A DNA stretch of 64,000 nucleotides, taken from contig CAUJEN010000062.1 of assembly GCA_963169765.1 (NCBI GenBank), positions 98,400-162,399 on the forward strand, in the 5' to 3' direction. A program made the position numbers and the translations under genes. The notes below the pieces were generated by a model, which saw nothing but the letters and a program-made list of their open reading frames with translations, did no database searches and was not told where the DNA came from. The stretch comes from QWHO01 sp021404945 (GTDB lineage: Bacteria; Vulcanimicrobiota; Xenobia; Xenobiales; QWHO01). Positions 20,401 to 27,836 of this stretch are shown here, piece after piece. The first letter of the stretch is position 1, and each line of letters starts with the position of its first letter.

Positions 20401-20661
20401 GAGAGCGACGGGATCGCTCTGGAAGCTTTCGAGGCCGAGCTGGCCGACCCTGGCTTCGTCTGGGAGGGGTTGGAGCGAGCTTACCAGCGCCTCTCTCCAG
20501 GCCCTCCCGCCTGGCGCCGCATGGCCGTGCGCCTGGTGGCAGCCGCCGGCCGTCGCAGCGGCTGGGAGCAAGAGTGGCGCGAGCGTTTGCTGGCCCTGCG
20601 CCGCGACAGCGATAGCCGGGTACGCTGGGATGCGTGCCAGGTCTTCACGCGAGAGGAGTGA
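17440..20661 (+). CDS. Large HEAT-like alpha-solenoid protein
   Basis: A 1073-residue protein starting at ATG 17440 (MARIPDLTKELDRLC). It consists of helical pairs rich in Leu, Ala and Arg through its length, for example RVSVSSCALGLLRSLPELPD and DARVREAAFGVLPQWAAGLE, the pattern of HEAT/armadillo-like solenoids. There is no signal peptide, membrane segment or catalytic motif. The frame is open back to 16939, but that part is antisense to the T2SSF gene and is not counted. It ends 4 bp before the SDR start codon region, so both are one transcript. Function unknown; a binding scaffold is the likely role. Confidence 0.8.
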   Translation: MARIPDLTKELDRLCYNARVQRVAQVAREHANTPALSAWLDDLASEHPGLALVGARHAGCPERLLQALLDPRVSVSSCALGLLRSLPELPDLSAILTRVCPAVRSGLLSILSTRATPEQAAALLPMVEERYGPGEAVHLLRALSAEELGRHLPRLAPRLANWGGLATRHPAPTLAFLRQRLESAPDRERARLWLVYRQAWRALAEHHPGEVMQLALELHPPEQLPPIPLGLLARSQPDLVETLLTRAELPPPADLARKIRRLGSERIQRLARHFAHDSTLLARLLAACPPSWRQAAFESAYQGADLSAREWPLEMLECLPHQLRIREAERMLGLRAVSLEPQRRQEVAAFASTAVGEGILESETRAALAEDRALALGRLLKCYALNRADLGPLLQRLVPRLKNEQDPVRLAACAALRASQLGPASLEPLGLLVDAVVQARDTSWATRNVLQQLGMELLRRGALEPEGPFLPFSLDLQRKLVGQSGSLAWPRLSDLPLGSEQALYGAFQRWVKASNERDRYSPVLSLAAALGKRARNLPGLQKLLGEATRAKPDWVAHQAVHLWLEDPAQRDQRARRLLDHDPSAIAIQTVFWHVHRRRQDWLDPYLQGKLIKGRFVSQKTVYLIPARDGFHRWLPRQQRAFAKLLRPVIEDSKRHDGERTATLFTLCRLQTTRLDDLRGYLESSQVPMQEAALQGATYLDQPGQALSELLQYLDGDRARVAMYAVPRVARFTPPDLLAEKLGELLSRERLKVTVHKEALRLLGAHRVSGASQTLLSQWQRPELHRDVRIAVLHAARAILNETCWEILSEATRGQAEVTRALLDQSPELLPEKARRLYAELVIRVAGSSDARVREAAFGVLPQWAAGLEEPVARALASALLDLEVGPEWRVAAEGLVRVAGDGLGLEVLTETARALEARPQAPDAEPERDRPAWQRLNRLVGLLGRVAWRKRKALSETLRHLVGGELGVRLQVAALDWPALQSLEDPAESDGIALEAFEAELADPGFVWEGLERAYQRLSPGPPAWRRMAVRLVAAAGRRSGWEQEWRERLLALRRDSDSRVRWDACQVFTREE

Positions 20662-20665
20662 GCCG

Positions 20666-21433
20666 ATGACGGGAGTGGCCCTGGTCACGGGCGGTACACG
20701 AGGCATCGGGCGCGCCATCGCGGCCGCCCTGGTCGCTGAGGGCATGCGGGTGGCCGTGGTGGCACGCTCTCGCGATCTGGTGGAGAAGACCGCTGGCGAG
20801 CTGGGCTGCCTGGGGCTGGCCGGTGACGTCAGCCACCCCGAGACCGCCCGCGAGCTCTGCCGGCAGGTGGAGCAGGCCCTGGGACCGGTGGACCTTCTGG
20901 TCAACAACGCCGGTCTGGGCGGGCCGGTCGGGCCCTTGTGGGACAACGACCCGGAAGACTGGTGGCGCTGCCTGGAAGTCAACCTGCGCGGTCCCATGCT
21001 GCTTTGCCACGAAGTGCTCAAGAGCATGCTGGCTCGCCGTCAGGGCCGCATCATCAACGTGGCCAGCGGCGCCGGCGCGGCTGCAATACCCAATTTGATG
21101 GCCTATGTGGTCAGCAAGTCCGCCCTCTTGCGCTTCACCGAAGGGCTGGCCATGGAGGCGGGGGCGCACGGCATCCGGGTCTTCGCCCTGCATCCGGGCA
21201 CGGTGCGCACCGAGATGACCGAGCGAATTCTGCTCGAGGGCAAGCAGTCTCTGGCCTGGTTTGGACCCTACATGCAGCAAGAGGAGGTGCTCCCCGAGGC
21301 AGCCGCCCGCATGGTCGTGCGCCTGGCCCGGGGTGAGGGAGATGCCTGCGTGGGACAGCTGATCTCCTTCAACGAGGAGCTGACCGGCCGTCCCCCTGGC
21401 ACCTACGTGCTGCGCCTGCAGGCACCAGGTTGA
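20666..21433 (+). CDS. Short-chain dehydrogenase/reductase (FabG-like)
   Basis: A 255-residue classical SDR. The cofactor motif is TGGTRGIG near the N-terminus, followed by a basic VVARSRD after strand 2, which suggests NADP. NNAG is in LVNNAGLGG, the catalytic Ser in NVASGAG and the Tyr/Lys pair in YVVSK. ATG 20666 has an AGGAG site seven bases before it and follows the HEAT gene closely. The substrate cannot be predicted from sequence. Confidence 0.88.
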   Translation: MTGVALVTGGTRGIGRAIAAALVAEGMRVAVVARSRDLVEKTAGELGCLGLAGDVSHPETARELCRQVEQALGPVDLLVNNAGLGGPVGPLWDNDPEDWWRCLEVNLRGPMLLCHEVLKSMLARRQGRIINVASGAGAAAIPNLMAYVVSKSALLRFTEGLAMEAGAHGIRVFALHPGTVRTEMTERILLEGKQSLAWFGPYMQQEEVLPEAAARMVVRLARGEGDACVGQLISFNEELTGRPPGTYVLRLQAPG

Positions 21434-21470
21434 TCGAGCCTTTCCCCTCCGTTCGATGACAAATATTGCG

Positions 21471-21499
21471 TTGACACTTCCGTCCCGAAGCTCTAGAGT
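21471..21499 (+). promoter_or_regulatory. Sigma70-type promoter
   Basis: TTGACA (21471-21476) is separated by exactly 17 bases from TAGAGT (21494-21499). Transcription should begin near 21506, so the ORF start at 21503 cannot be used. It is the best consensus promoter in the window and drives the leader ORF and secreted protein that follow. Confidence 0.7.
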
Positions 21500-21509
21500 G
21501 TTTTGTTAG

Positions 21510-21572
21510 ATGGAGTGGCCCTGGAATGCAATGCATCAAGCTGTTTGTCGCTCACCTCGGAGCATTCTCTGA
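21510..21572 (+). CDS. Short leader ORF (20 codons)
   Basis: ATG 21510 lies about 4 bases after the predicted transcription start and opens a 20-residue ORF (MEWPWNAMHQAVCRSPRSIL). Its stop TGA overlaps CTG at 21569 as CTGA, the likely start of the secreted protein. The layout suggests a leader peptide that couples translation, but coding potential cannot be judged at this length. Confidence 0.35.
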   Translation: MEWPWNAMHQAVCRSPRSIL

Positions 21573-21979
21573 CGACGCGATTGCGATGCATCACGGTGGT
21601 TTTTTTGATCCTCGCCTTGTTTTCGCCGGCCGTCCGCGCCGAGGCTGAAGGGCCCGTGGAAGAGTTCCTCCGCTCTCTCTTCGAGACCATGGCCGAGCAT
21701 GACTTCGACGCGGTCATCGCGTTGATCGAGAAGGACCCCGCCACCGCGCGACTGGCCGCCAACGCTCTCGAGGCAGACCGCCTGAGGCAGGACGAGCAGG
21801 GCCGTCGGTTCAGCGTGTTCACGGCCAACTTGATCGCTCGGGTCTTGAAACTGCGCCTGAATGATCCGAGCCTGGCCAATGAGCTCGCCGCCAGGGGTAT
21901 CCTGATCCCGGATTCGGAGTGGGCCGGCACCCCTCTGGCCGGAGCCGAGTCGCCCCCGGGATGCGAGGACGCTCGATGA
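21569..21979 (+). CDS. Small secreted protein of unknown function
   Basis: The frame encodes a signal peptide, TTRLRCITVVFLILALFS ending near AVRA-EAEG, and a soluble mature part of about 110 residues (GPVEEFLRSLFETMAEHDFD). The start is uncertain. CTG at 21569 has GGAG at the right distance and overlaps the leader ORF stop; TTG at 21581 and GTG at 21515 are alternatives. I do not recognise a family. The mature part is helical, with Asp/Glu-rich helices. It follows its own strong promoter and is separated from the pilin genes by 345 bp, so it may be independent of them. Confidence 0.6.
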   Translation: MTTRLRCITVVFLILALFSPAVRAEAEGPVEEFLRSLFETMAEHDFDAVIALIEKDPATARLAANALEADRLRQDEQGRRFSVFTANLIARVLKLRLNDPSLANELAARGILIPDSEWAGTPLAGAESPPGCEDAR

Positions 21980-22324
21980 GGTCGGCTCCTTGGCCGCACC
22001 TCAGAACCGCGGTATCGTGTTCGGCGCTGCAGGAAGGCGGTCGCGCCGCCCAGGCCCGGCGTCTCGGCTGAGCAACGCACAGGGCAGCGTCCGTAAAGTC
22101 CTTGCCTACCGTTACCCTTCCTCCGTCGGCCAGAGGCCCCTCTCTCGTGGCGGTCTCGGGGGCCCCTGCCCCTACCTCCGCCACCACAAGATATTGTGGG
22201 CGGCCCGACTTCCAGCGAGTCGCCCAGCCGGAAAACTTTGTCAAGGGGGGTTCCGGCGGTGCTCCCGGTCGCCCGCTGGACCCCCCTCATGGTTTCCATG
22301 GCGAATTTGTGCTACATCTAAGGA
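21980..22324 (+). other. Gene-poor gap before the pilin cluster
   Basis: About 345 bases between the secreted protein and the PilX-like gene. Short ORFs here overlap out of frame with the next gene and show no protein-like pattern. TACATC at 22313-22318 sits six bases before the PilX ATG and may be a -10 element; AAGGA directly abuts that ATG. No terminator is evident. Confidence 0.4.
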
Positions 22325-24142
22325 ATGAAGCGCGGCATCGCCATCGTGTCAACGCTCATCATGACGGCCATCCTGGCTCTCATGCTGATGGCGCTGTTCA
22401 CCGCGACCCGGGCCAGCCTCTTCGGGGGCATGGTGCACCACCGCAAGGTGGCCGCTCTCTACGCGGCAGAAGCCGGTCTGGCGGTCACCATGGCCGAGCT
22501 GGAAGCCAACGGCTTTACCCCCCCCTCGAGCACCCTCACGGGCACGCTCCAGGGCGGCAGCTGGTCGGTGACCTTCGCGGGCGGGCCGGGGCCGGGGGCC
22601 CTGGACTCGGTCAACAATCTGCAGAACACTGCTGGCTCGGCTGAGAGCTACCGGGGACCCAACACGGTGCCACCGGCCTCGGCACTGATCATCGTGCGGG
22701 CCCAGTGCGGCGGGGTGGAACGGGTGCTCGAGGCCATGGTCACCCGCGGAATGACCGGAGCCAACCTCACCCGAGCCATCCAGAGCACGGGCACGGTCAC
22801 CATGATCGGCGATGCCATGGTGGACGGGATCAAAGCGCTGGATGACCTCACCCCCGTTCCCGGCCACATCCAGAGCAACAGCGCCGGGCCGGGCACTGTC
22901 ATCAAGTGGGACCCCCAGGGAGGTGCGGCCAACATCACCGGAACGGTCTCTTCGGTCGCGACCGGGGCAGCCATCGACCTGGCCGGCTACACTCCGGGAG
23001 GGGGAGTGCCCCAGACCGGAGTGGGGGCAGCCGCCTTCCCGGTGATCGACATTCCCGGCGAGATCAGCGCCAAGAGCAGCAGCCCGGCCCCCACTTTCAA
23101 TGCCACCGGCGTGAGCAGCCTGGGAACGGGTGACTACTATCACAGCGGTGACGTCACCCTCAACGGCGACCTCGACCTGGACGGAGCCAACCTGTACGTC
23201 ACCGGGAATCTGACCGTGAACGGATCCATCTCGGGCAAGGGCTCGATCTACGTCCAGGGAGAGACCAGCTTCCAGGGGGATGCCAGCATCGAGGGCAACG
23301 CCGACAGCAACATCGCGCTCTTCAGCAAGGGCAGTGTCAGCTTGAAAGGCTTCAATGGTAGCCAGTATCTGGCGGCCCTGGGTGCCACCCACCCCCAGCT
23401 CGACATCTATACCAAACAGGCCAGCGCGGCGATCAAGGGCCAGCAAGATCTGGTCGCAGGTTACGGGGCTCAAGTGCTGGCTGGCAGCTACTGGGGCCCC
23501 TTCGAGAAATACCGCAGGGCCCTGGGCCAGCCCGGCTCGGGGGCGGCCAGCCTTCCGCCCGAGGCTTCCCCCGACGGTGGCCCCTGGAACGCCGACAACT
23601 TCGGGAAGATGAAGGCCTACATCCTGGACCCTGCCAACGGCATCCCCGACTCCACCGCCAAAGCTTTCATCGTCGAGCGCATCGGCGATCTGGGCGACAT
23701 GAACCAGATGGTGGCCAACATCTACCCCGACCACGATACCGCTATCAACACGTTTCTGGCCACGGGCAGCACCAAAGCCATCATGGACGCAGCTGGCGAC
23801 TATGCCAGCGCCGACTGGATCACCTGGGGCACGGTCTTCCAGTCTTCCCTGGTGCACGTCCAGAAAATCAATTATAACAAGCTGGGCACCGCTTATTTCC
23901 AGGGGCAGATCTTCACCAACGGCTATCTCCTGGCTGAGAACGAGGTGACCATCCTGGGGGCGGTGCTCGCTCAGGGTGACAGCAGTCTGCCCGTCACCAC
24001 CGTAGGCGGGGTCACGGTGAAACCCGGGGATCTCTACCTGGGAAACGGCACCCGGGTGACCTTTGTGGAGGACTTCTTTGATGACGGCGGGGCTAACTTC
24101 GCCGGAACCTCGTTGAGCGTGGCCACCTGGCTGGGCCGCTGA
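22325..24142 (+). CDS. PilX-like pilus-assembly protein with beta-solenoid repeats
   Basis: A 605-residue protein. The N-terminus MKRGIAIVSTLIMTAILALM is a PilX-type prepilin hydrophobic segment; like other PilX proteins it lacks Glu at position +5. Residues 240-345 contain short repeats of the bactofilin/polymer-forming type (GDVTLNGDLDLDGANLYVTG, GNLTVNGSISGKGSIYVQG), predicted to form a right-handed beta-helix. The C-terminal third is unrecognised. The gene is directly followed by two prepilins: the stop TGA at 24140-24142 abuts the next ATG. It probably acts as a large minor pilin or pseudopilin-complex component at the cell surface. Confidence 0.8.
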   Translation: MKRGIAIVSTLIMTAILALMLMALFTATRASLFGGMVHHRKVAALYAAEAGLAVTMAELEANGFTPPSSTLTGTLQGGSWSVTFAGGPGPGALDSVNNLQNTAGSAESYRGPNTVPPASALIIVRAQCGGVERVLEAMVTRGMTGANLTRAIQSTGTVTMIGDAMVDGIKALDDLTPVPGHIQSNSAGPGTVIKWDPQGGAANITGTVSSVATGAAIDLAGYTPGGGVPQTGVGAAAFPVIDIPGEISAKSSSPAPTFNATGVSSLGTGDYYHSGDVTLNGDLDLDGANLYVTGNLTVNGSISGKGSIYVQGETSFQGDASIEGNADSNIALFSKGSVSLKGFNGSQYLAALGATHPQLDIYTKQASAAIKGQQDLVAGYGAQVLAGSYWGPFEKYRRALGQPGSGAASLPPEASPDGGPWNADNFGKMKAYILDPANGIPDSTAKAFIVERIGDLGDMNQMVANIYPDHDTAINTFLATGSTKAIMDAAGDYASADWITWGTVFQSSLVHVQKINYNKLGTAYFQGQIFTNGYLLAENEVTILGAVLAQGDSSLPVTTVGGVTVKPGDLYLGNGTRVTFVEDFFDDGGANFAGTSLSVATWLGR

Positions 24143-24571
24143 ATGCGCCGTGGGTTCACCCTCACCGAGCTGGTGCTGGCCTTTGCGCTGGTGGCGATGG
24201 CCATCCTGGCCCTGGTGGGAGTGTTCGTCTCGGGCATCCAGTTGGCGGCCCGTTCGCGCGACGTGACCACGGCCACCGAGGTGGGCCGCCAGATGCTCGA
24301 GCGGGTGCGGCTGAACGCCAGCAGGGGCGGCTTTGCCTACATCCCGGCCGGGGTTTACAGTTTTGACGGCCGGGTGGGGCAACCGGCCGTGGGGGTTGCC
24401 CCGCTTCAGTTTCCTCCCTCGCCTTACCCGGACATTACCCAGAACAACCGCAAGTTTTCTCTGGTGGTGACCGGCCAGGAGGTCATGGCGGGGCGCCTCA
24501 AGTCCATCCAGGTGGAGGTGTGGTGGTCGGACAAGAGCAAGGTGCTGCTGGAAACCAGCCTCCACCCCTGA
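24143..24571 (+). CDS. PilV-like type IV prepilin
   Basis: A 142-residue prepilin with the leader MRRG and the processed N-terminus FTLTELVLAFALVAMAILAL, including Phe+1 and Glu+5, the PilD cleavage and methylation site. The mature part is short and beta-rich (LKSIQVEVWWSDKSKV), as in PilV-like minor pilins. Its ATG follows the previous stop with no gap and its own stop overlaps the next gene's probable start (CTGA). It would be assembled by a type IV pilus or type II secretion machine; only a GspF/PilC-like gene for that is in this window. Confidence 0.87.
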   Translation: MRRGFTLTELVLAFALVAMAILALVGVFVSGIQLAARSRDVTTATEVGRQMLERVRLNASRGGFAYIPAGVYSFDGRVGQPAVGVAPLQFPPSPYPDITQNNRKFSLVVTGQEVMAGRLKSIQVEVWWSDKSKVLLETSLHP

Positions 24572-25152
24572 GGCGGCGGGGTCAAACCCTGCTTGAGACG
24601 CTGGTCAGCCTGGGGCTGCTGAGCCTCTTGATGATGCTCATGTTCGCCGTCTACCGCATGGGGGCCAACGCCTGGATGAAGGGGGATGCCCAGGTTTCCT
24701 TGATCCAGGACCTGCGGGTGGTGACCGAGAGGCTGGCTCGCGAGCTGGAGCGCAGCGCCTACGAGAGCGCCACCCTCGATCCGGGCCCCAACACCGGTAC
24801 GGCGCTGGCCTTCATGTCCTCCTGGGATGAGGCCACCCAACGCTACGACTACGATCCCGCCGTCGGATCCCCGGTCTGGCACAAGTACCTGGTCTGCTAC
24901 TATGACGCCCCCGCCCGGGAGGTGCGCTGGCTGGAGGTTCCTCTGGCCACGCCCACCAGCACGGCCGTTCCTCTGCCCGGACTGGCCGGATACCGCGCCG
25001 GGGGGCGCGTAATGGCCAGTCAGGTGGATCGCTGCGACTTTCTTCTCTCTGAAGGCCTGCTGGAAACCCGGCTGGAGACCAGCCGCAAGCGTTACGGAAG
25101 CGACGTTCCCGAGAAGTTGCAGTTGGAGGGGGCGGCCTTCTTTCGCAACTGA
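24568..25152 (+). CDS. PilW/PilJ-like minor prepilin
   Basis: A protein of about 194 residues. Residues 1-5 (LRRRG) form a classic short prepilin leader and cleavage would leave QTLLETLVSLGLLSLLMML with Glu+5. This favours a CTG start at 24568, overlapping the previous stop as CTGA. A GTG at 24520 would give a 21-residue leader instead; I consider it less likely. The soluble part has the long N-terminal helix (VVTERLARELERSAYES) of PilW/GspJ-like minor pilins. It ends the pilin operon, convergent to the M16 protease gene. Confidence 0.8.
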   Translation: MRRRGQTLLETLVSLGLLSLLMMLMFAVYRMGANAWMKGDAQVSLIQDLRVVTERLARELERSAYESATLDPGPNTGTALAFMSSWDEATQRYDYDPAVGSPVWHKYLVCYYDAPAREVRWLEVPLATPTSTAVPLPGLAGYRAGGRVMASQVDRCDFLLSEGLLETRLETSRKRYGSDVPEKLQLEGAAFFRN

Positions 25153-25234
25153 CGCTGGCCTGGCCGCGCGCGGCTCTATCGAGTCGCCGCGCTGAGCAAG
25201 GCGGGGCCCCGTGAGACGGCTGATGGCACGGCGG

Positions 25235-27757
25235 TCAGCGTGGTCGGACCACGACCACCACCAGGTTGTCCGGGTGAAGCCGCGCTCTGGCCGTGGCCAG
25301 GAGGTCCCTGGCGCCGATCCGGCCGTAGAGCCCGGAGAAGTCGCGCGGATAGCTCTCGGTCAGCCGATACAGCTCGACGCTGGCCAGCATGGCGGCTCGG
25401 GCCGAGCCCGCCCCCTGGGCCACCTGCAGGCGCCCTTCCAGCGAGGTGCGGGCCCGCGCCAGCTCTTCCTCGGTGGGGGCATAGACGGTGGCCTTGCGCA
25501 GCTCGTCGGTGATCACCGCCACGGCCCGATCCACCTTGTCCGGCTCGACCTGGGCCACCACCGCCCAGGGCGAGGAGCCGGAGGCCGGGATCAGCCGGCT
25601 CTCCACCCGCGGCCCGAGCCGCTCCAGGTCGCGCAGGCGCACGGCCAGGCGCGAGGTCACGGGGTTACCGCCCAGCACCTGGTTGAGCAGGTTGAAGGCG
25701 TAGTAGTCGCTCTCATTGCGGCCGGGTCCGGGATGGCCCACCAGCACGGTGGCCAGCGGACCCGGGCCGGTCAGCTCCGCCCGGGCTCCCGCAGGCATCG
25801 GTGCGGCGGGCACAGGGAGAAGAGGGGGAGCGGGCTCGACCTTCCACGAGTCCAGCCGGGCCCGCACCAGACGCTCCACCTGGGAGGGCTCCACGTCGCC
25901 CGAGACGGCCAGCACCACGCGGTCGGGCCGCAAGCTCCGGGCCAGGTGGTCCTGCACCTCGGCCAGGGTGGCCTGGCGCAGGCTCTCCGAGCGGGCGTAT
26001 GGATGCTGGGGCGGATAAGCCTTGCCCAGAAAGGCCCGGTAGGCCGGATCGCCGGTTTCCTGAAGCTCGCGGGCCAGCCGCTCGGGATCGACGCGGGGCT
26101 CCACCAGGGCCTCGGCCAGTAGCTCGGTCCAACGCGCAAGCTGGTCGGTGGGGCACCAGCCCTCCACCTCCAGGGTCTGCAGCTGGGGCGTGAAGCGCAG
26201 CTTCAGGCCGGGCTCGTCGCGCTGGCCCAGCACCCGGGCGGCCAGATCGGTCAGTCCCCGGCGGTCGGGCGGGTCGAGCTGCTCGCCCCCGAGCACGTAG
26301 CCGCGGATGGCTACCGTGGGCAGATCTTTCACTTTTTGCACCAGGACGACCAGCTGGTTGTCCAGCTTGACGCGGGCGAAGGGAGGCAGCCCGGGGCTGG
26401 CCAGGTCTTCGTCGGCCCGGGCCTCGGCCAGCTCGGCGGCGGCCGGGCTGGCGCCGGGTGTGCCATCCAGGTAGACGACCGCGGCCCGCTCGGGGGCCAG
26501 CCAGCGCTGGGCCGCCTCGCGCAGGGGCTCGGCGCGCAGGGCGGCGATCCGGCCCGGCAGCTCGACATACCAGTCCAGGTGGCCCCAGGCCTCGGCCACG
26601 GCCAGGTCGCGGGCCCGCCGGGCTGGATCTTCCCAGGCTTCGAAAAAGCTGGCTCGGGCGCGGGCTTTGGCGGCTTCCAGGGCGGCGGGCTCGAGGGACA
26701 CCTCGCGCACCCGGGCCAGCCGGGCTTTGAGCTGCTCCAGGGCCCGCGTGGGCGAGCCGGAGGAGTCCAGGCTCAGCTTGATCTGCAGGGTGGAGGTGGC
26801 GGGGTCGAGCAGATACGGGCAGCCCAGGGCGGCGCAGGCCACCTGAACGGCGGCCAGCTCGCCCGAGCGGGCTCCTTCCAGGGGATAGGTGGCCACCACC
26901 GCGGGAGCCGCGTCGCTGGCCTCTCCGGCCCGGTCGCGCAGGCCCGGTTGAGGCGCGATGGGGGCCGCCGGGGGCAGGGGAGGGGCGCCATCGGAGGAGC
27001 GGGGGAAGATCCGCCACAGGTGCTGGCGCACCTTGGGGCGCGAGAAGCCGCCCACCACGACCAGTACGGCCTGGTCGCGACGCACATGGTCTGTGTAAAA
27101 GCGGCGCACGTCGGCCGGCTGCAGGGCCTCGATGGCCTCGGCGCGCCCCGCCACCGGCACGCTGCGGGCCGGGTCGAGGGGCCACAGCGAATGGCGCACC
27201 TCCTGGGCCTGGCGCTGGGCGGGCGAGGTGCGGGAGAGCTCGGCGGTCACCAGCTCGCACTCGCGGTCAAAGTCGGACTGCGAGAACTCGAGCCCGGCCA
27301 GGCGATCGGCCTCCACCTTCAGAGCAAGGTCGAGCTGGCGCGACGGCACGGTGGCCCAGAACAAGAGCGAATCCTCAGTGGTGGCCGCCCCCCGGCGAGC
27401 GCCGATCTCCTCGTAGAGAGCCGGCAGCAGGCCACCTGGGAAGCTGGGGGTGGCCCGGAACATGAAGTGCTCGGTGAGGTGGGCTGTGCCCGCCTTTCCC
27501 AATGGATCCGAGCGCGAGCCGGCCGGAACCAGCAGACACACGGCCGCGCAAGGCAGGTCCGGGATGGGCTGCAAGAGCACGACGGGGCCCCCGGGAACCT
27601 CCACGCGCTCCACGGCACCACCCGGCAGACGCACCATGCCCAGGTCGTCCTGGGCCAGAACGGGTGCAAGCAGGAGGAAAATCAACCAGATGACCAGGAG
27701 CGCAGCCGCCCCTGACACGGTTTTCCGGCTGCGCGGCGCCCAACCGACTTCTAACAC
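25235..27757 (-). CDS. Secreted M16-family zinc metalloprotease
   Basis: An 840-residue protein with GTG start at 27757 and a signal or anchor segment at residues 16-36. The active half is N-terminal: inverted zinc motif HLTEH (His93, Glu96, His97) and the third ligand Glu173, exactly 76 residues after His97 as in pitrilysin-type enzymes. The C-terminal half is a second M16 domain without the zinc motif (about residues 470-835, ending DNLVVVVVRPR), forming the usual clamshell. A single-chain, two-half, secreted M16 enzyme is common in Gram-negative bacteria as a periplasmic peptidase. Divergent from the gamma-glutamyltransferase gene. Confidence 0.9.
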   Translation of the reverse strand: MLEVGWAPRSRKTVSGAAALLVIWLIFLLLAPVLAQDDLGMVRLPGGAVERVEVPGGPVVLLQPIPDLPCAAVCLLVPAGSRSDPLGKAGTAHLTEHFMFRATPSFPGGLLPALYEEIGARRGAATTEDSLLFWATVPSRQLDLALKVEADRLAGLEFSQSDFDRECELVTAELSRTSPAQRQAQEVRHSLWPLDPARSVPVAGRAEAIEALQPADVRRFYTDHVRRDQAVLVVVGGFSRPKVRQHLWRIFPRSSDGAPPLPPAAPIAPQPGLRDRAGEASDAAPAVVATYPLEGARSGELAAVQVACAALGCPYLLDPATSTLQIKLSLDSSGSPTRALEQLKARLARVREVSLEPAALEAAKARARASFFEAWEDPARRARDLAVAEAWGHLDWYVELPGRIAALRAEPLREAAQRWLAPERAAVVYLDGTPGASPAAAELAEARADEDLASPGLPPFARVKLDNQLVVLVQKVKDLPTVAIRGYVLGGEQLDPPDRRGLTDLAARVLGQRDEPGLKLRFTPQLQTLEVEGWCPTDQLARWTELLAEALVEPRVDPERLARELQETGDPAYRAFLGKAYPPQHPYARSESLRQATLAEVQDHLARSLRPDRVVLAVSGDVEPSQVERLVRARLDSWKVEPAPPLLPVPAAPMPAGARAELTGPGPLATVLVGHPGPGRNESDYYAFNLLNQVLGGNPVTSRLAVRLRDLERLGPRVESRLIPASGSSPWAVVAQVEPDKVDRAVAVITDELRKATVYAPTEEELARARTSLEGRLQVAQGAGSARAAMLASVELYRLTESYPRDFSGLYGRIGARDLLATARARLHPDNLVVVVVRPR

Positions 27758-27836
27758 GCGCCGCCCTTAGGCGGCAGGACGTGAATTCCTGTTCCAGGGG
27801 GAACCCGGGGGGTGGTCCCGAAGCATACCCACCTGC

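Noticed and set aside
18310..21027. 905-codon minus-strand open frame opposite the HEAT and SDR genes
   Set aside because: Codon pattern is a complement shadow of the plus-strand genes; no motif and it covers two unrelated genes.
21503..21568. TTG 21503 or GTG 21515 as start of the secreted protein
   Set aside because: TTG 21503 is upstream of the predicted transcription start; GTG 21515 has no ribosome site and would spoil the signal peptide N-region.
21990..22644. Two plus-strand ORFs in the gap before the pilin cluster
   Set aside because: One runs out of frame into the PilX-like gene; both are Arg/Pro/Gly-rich without any motif.
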